Assembly: GCF_040760075.1 (NCBI RefSeq)
Contig: NZ_CP142884.1
Span: forward strand, 1,984,001 to 2,048,000
DNA length: 64,000 nucleotides
Source of the DNA: Sphingobacterium sp. R2
GTDB lineage: Bacteria > Bacteroidota > Bacteroidia > Sphingobacteriales > Sphingobacteriaceae
Direction of reading: 5' to 3'
The notes beneath the pieces are model-generated. The model was not told where the DNA came from and made no database searches. It worked only from the letters and a program-made list of their open reading frames with translations. A program made the translations under genes and the position numbers. Numbering within the stretch: the first letter of the stretch is position 1; every line of letters begins with the position of its first letter. Shown here piece by piece: positions 61,964 to 64,000 of this stretch.

Positions 61964-64000
61964 TTAAAAATTGACGTTTAGACCGAAAATAAAGCTTTGG
62001 GCTTGTGGGTAGCGTCCGACATCAAGTCCATTGTTATCCATACCAATTTCCGGATCAAAACCAGTGTATTTTGTAAACGTAAATAAGTTGTTCGTAGTCG
62101 CATAGACTCTCACGTTTCCAAGTTTATATCTGTCAGTCAAAGATTTTGGAAGTGTATACCCTAATGTGACATTTCGGATACGAAGGAAAGAACCATCTTC
62201 GATATAGAAATCTGATGCATTAAAGTTTCCGTTGGCGTCTGAGCTTGAGATAATAGGCACTTTCCCATTCGGGTTTTCTGGTGACCATGCATCGAGGATT
62301 CCTACTAATTTGTTGTACGAAGGACCGCTCGCGCTGTAGGTTGTTCTTTTGATGGCATTAAACAATTTGTTTCCTTGTACACCTTGTGCAAAAATATTGA
62401 GATCAACGTTTTTGTAATTCGCATTGAAGCTCAGACCGTAAGAAAAATCAGGATAAGCACTTCCGGCGTAGTAGCGATCTTCAGGTCCGATCGAACCATT
62501 CCCATCGATGTCTACAAATTTGAAATCGCCCGCTTTTGCATTGGGTTGAATTTTTTGTCCATTGGTATTTTTGTAGTTATCAGCTTCTGCCTGACTCTGG
62601 AAGATACCATCGGTCTTTAATACGTAGTAACTGTAAAGAGGTTGGCCAACAGTAATTGTCAACGGAGCTAGCTCATTTCTAAAATTAGTACCTACTGCGA
62701 TATTGTTCAATCCAGGGGCCAATTCTTGAACGTTGTTGGTCAATTTGGTTAGGGTTGCATTAATTGAGTACGAAAAATCTTTATTTTTAGCACTACTATA
62801 CGTTAGTCCTAGTTCAATACCTTTATCTTTTACTATACCACCGTTAATCGTTTGTGTGCTCAAACCCGCTGTTCCCGGAAGAGGTTTGGTTAAGATCATC
62901 TTATTGGTTTCTTTGACAAAATAATCTGCTACCAAGCTCAATCCGTTCAAAATTCCAAGATCTAAACCTATATTTGTTTGTTTACTTTCAGCCCATCGCA
63001 TATCCATATTGGGTAATACATTCTGAGCATATCCATTTTGTAATTTTGGGTTTTCACCGAAATAGGCATCGGCGCGAATAAGAAGAGGGTTAACATCCAG
63101 TGGGTTTAGGTTGGCTAGACCACCCAATTTACCGTAACTTGCTCTTATTTTAAGCTCGTTTAACCATTCTACAGATTTCAAGAAATCTTCTTTGTGTAGA
63201 GCCCATCCGGCAGATGTTGAATAATAGTAGCGCGCTCTATTCTCTTTTAATGGAATGATGGATGAAGCATCTCTTCGACCAATTAAGGATAGTAAGTATT
63301 TTTCATTGTAATTATAGTTTGCCCGTAAGAAAAGAGACGAAAGTGCTGTGGCTCCATAACCACTTTCCGACGGTTGTATTGTGTTCGCGTTATTCAGGTA
63401 TCTGTATTGCTTGGATTCGTCGTCAAAGCCGGTTCCTGAAGCATTCAAATAACTACTTTTGGTTTTTTGAAAACTATAACCTCCGGTCAAATCAAGTTGA
63501 TGATGGTCAAATTTGGTTTTATAATTTAGGACTTGTTCGGCAAGGATATCATTTGCGTCATTCGCTCTTTCCACCAGACTATTGCTCAAAACGGGTTTAC
63601 CTATTTCAGGACGTTTTGGTGTAAAGCTTTTATATCTAATGTTCGATTTTGTAATGCTTAAGTTGGATCTAAAAGTTAAGCCTTTTGCCAATTGGATGTT
63701 GGCGTATGGATTCACAACCAGCACATTGACCGGATTGTTGATGTCGATGCGCATCAGTTCGGCAACAGGATTAATGATATCACCGTAATCGCCAGGGAAT
63801 GGACCCGGTAGACCAGCAAAACTACCATCGGCATTATAAGGTGTTCCATTGGTTGGATAATAAATGGCCGACAATAGCGCTCCTGTATAGTCGCTGCTTG
63901 TATTAGCGCCATTTCCATTGGTACTGCTATAGGAAAGATTTTCACCTATTTTTAACCATGGTGTAACTTGATGCTCTGAGTTTATCCTGAAGTTGTAACG
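61964..64000 (-). CDS. SusC/RagA-family TonB-dependent receptor, C-terminal part (5' end outside window)
   Basis: The frame stays open to the window edge (679 codons), so the N-terminal carboxypeptidase-like domain, TonB box and plug are outside. What is seen is the beta-barrel with SusC features: TPWLKIGENLSYS, LKIRASYGKLGGLANLN, ADYFVKETNKMIL, NIFAQGVQGNKLFN, DGSFLRIRNVTLGYTLP, VRVYATTNNLFTFTKYTGFDPE and the last strand SFIFGLNVNF ending in Phe. An internal TTG at 63874 is not the start. It is the first gene in this window of the SusC-SusD-phosphatase operon. Confidence 0.95.
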   Translation of the reverse strand, partial: RYNFRINSEHQVTPWLKIGENLSYSSTNGNGANTSSDYTGALLSAIYYPTNGTPYNADGSFAGLPGPFPGDYGDIINPVAELMRIDINNPVNVLVVNPYANIQLAKGLTFRSNLSITKSNIRYKSFTPKRPEIGKPVLSNSLVERANDANDILAEQVLNYKTKFDHHQLDLTGGYSFQKTKSSYLNASGTGFDDESKQYRYLNNANTIQPSESGYGATALSSLFLRANYNYNEKYLLSLIGRRDASSIIPLKENRARYYYSTSAGWALHKEDFLKSVEWLNELKIRASYGKLGGLANLNPLDVNPLLIRADAYFGENPKLQNGYAQNVLPNMDMRWAESKQTNIGLDLGILNGLSLVADYFVKETNKMILTKPLPGTAGLSTQTINGGIVKDKGIELGLTYSSAKNKDFSYSINATLTKLTNNVQELAPGLNNIAVGTNFRNELAPLTITVGQPLYSYYVLKTDGIFQSQAEADNYKNTNGQKIQPNAKAGDFKFVDIDGNGSIGPEDRYYAGSAYPDFSYGLSFNANYKNVDLNIFAQGVQGNKLFNAIKRTTYSASGPSYNKLVGILDAWSPENPNGKVPIISSSDANGNFNASDFYIEDGSFLRIRNVTLGYTLPKSLTDRYKLGNVRVYATTNNLFTFTKYTGFDPEIGMDNNGLDVGRYPQAQSFIFGLNVNF

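Overview
The window reads as chromosomal DNA of a Bacteroidota bacterium, most likely a Sphingobacterium or close relative (inference). The reasons are a SusC/SusD pair, an NADP-malic enzyme fused to a phosphotransacetylase-like domain, Bacteroidota-restricted DUF families (DUF2480, DUF3109, DUF6427), lipoprotein signals with a Ser-Cys lipobox, few Shine-Dalgarno sites, and promoters of the TTTG-(19-21)-TAnnTTTG type. Most of it is ordinary housekeeping sequence.

Layout. 0-5.6 kb: 3' part of proA, two small unknown genes, an acyl-CoA dehydrogenase, a 1-Cys peroxiredoxin, and an ECF sigma factor followed by a membrane-tethered trypsin-like protease with an anti-sigma-like N-terminus. 5.9-10 kb: a large secreted GH2 beta-galactosidase with a C-terminal discoidin domain. 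10.2-10.7 kb: a tRNA-Asp array of four identical genes with its own promoter and terminator. 10.7-15.8 kb: prfA, an SMR transporter, a Crp-like regulator overlapping lpxH, and an M1 aminopeptidase. 16-21 kb: three more secreted peptidase or redox proteins (S9 prolyl oligopeptidase, thioredoxin-TPR protein, C1 bleomycin-hydrolase-like protease). 21-33 kb: TerC, polyprenyl synthase, DUF3109, DUF3108, DUF2480, a PpiD-like foldase chaperone broken by a frameshift, lptC, an outer-membrane protein, a DUF6427 membrane protein, and ccmD, ccmC and ccmB. 33-40.5 kb: an MsbA-like ABC exporter, an S-adenosylmethionine hydrolase-family protein, a structured intergenic repeat, phoH, purC, a STAS protein and ribonuclease Z. 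40.6-45.6 kb: a histidine operon hisC-hisB-hisH-hisA-hisF-hisIE, without hisG or hisD. 45.9-51.3 kb: WD40 and LVIVD propeller proteins, an outer-membrane beta-barrel, free methionine sulfoxide reductase and three lipoproteins of unknown function. 51.4-51.65 kb: a decayed IS4-family transposase. 51.8-58.3 kb: ruvA, maeB, dacB and an Xaa-Pro aminopeptidase. 58.4-64 kb: a SusC-SusD operon ending in a phosphodiesterase/alkaline phosphatase fusion; SusC runs off the window.

Functional themes. Envelope biogenesis is spread through the window (lpxH, lptC, PpiD, dacB, polyprenyl synthase, ABC exporter). Secreted peptidases are numerous. The last operon looks like an uptake system for phosphorylated organic matter, with the receptor and binding protein at the surface and two phosphate-releasing activities in one exported enzyme.

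Most notable observations: (1) the nested palindromic, 11-nt-periodic element at 35.77-35.94 kb; (2) the SusCD-linked phosphodiesterase-phosphatase fusion; (3) the sigma factor / protease-anti-sigma pair; (4) a frameshift at a six-G run near the start of ppiD; (5) a transposase fossil; (6) the quadruplicated tRNA-Asp unit.
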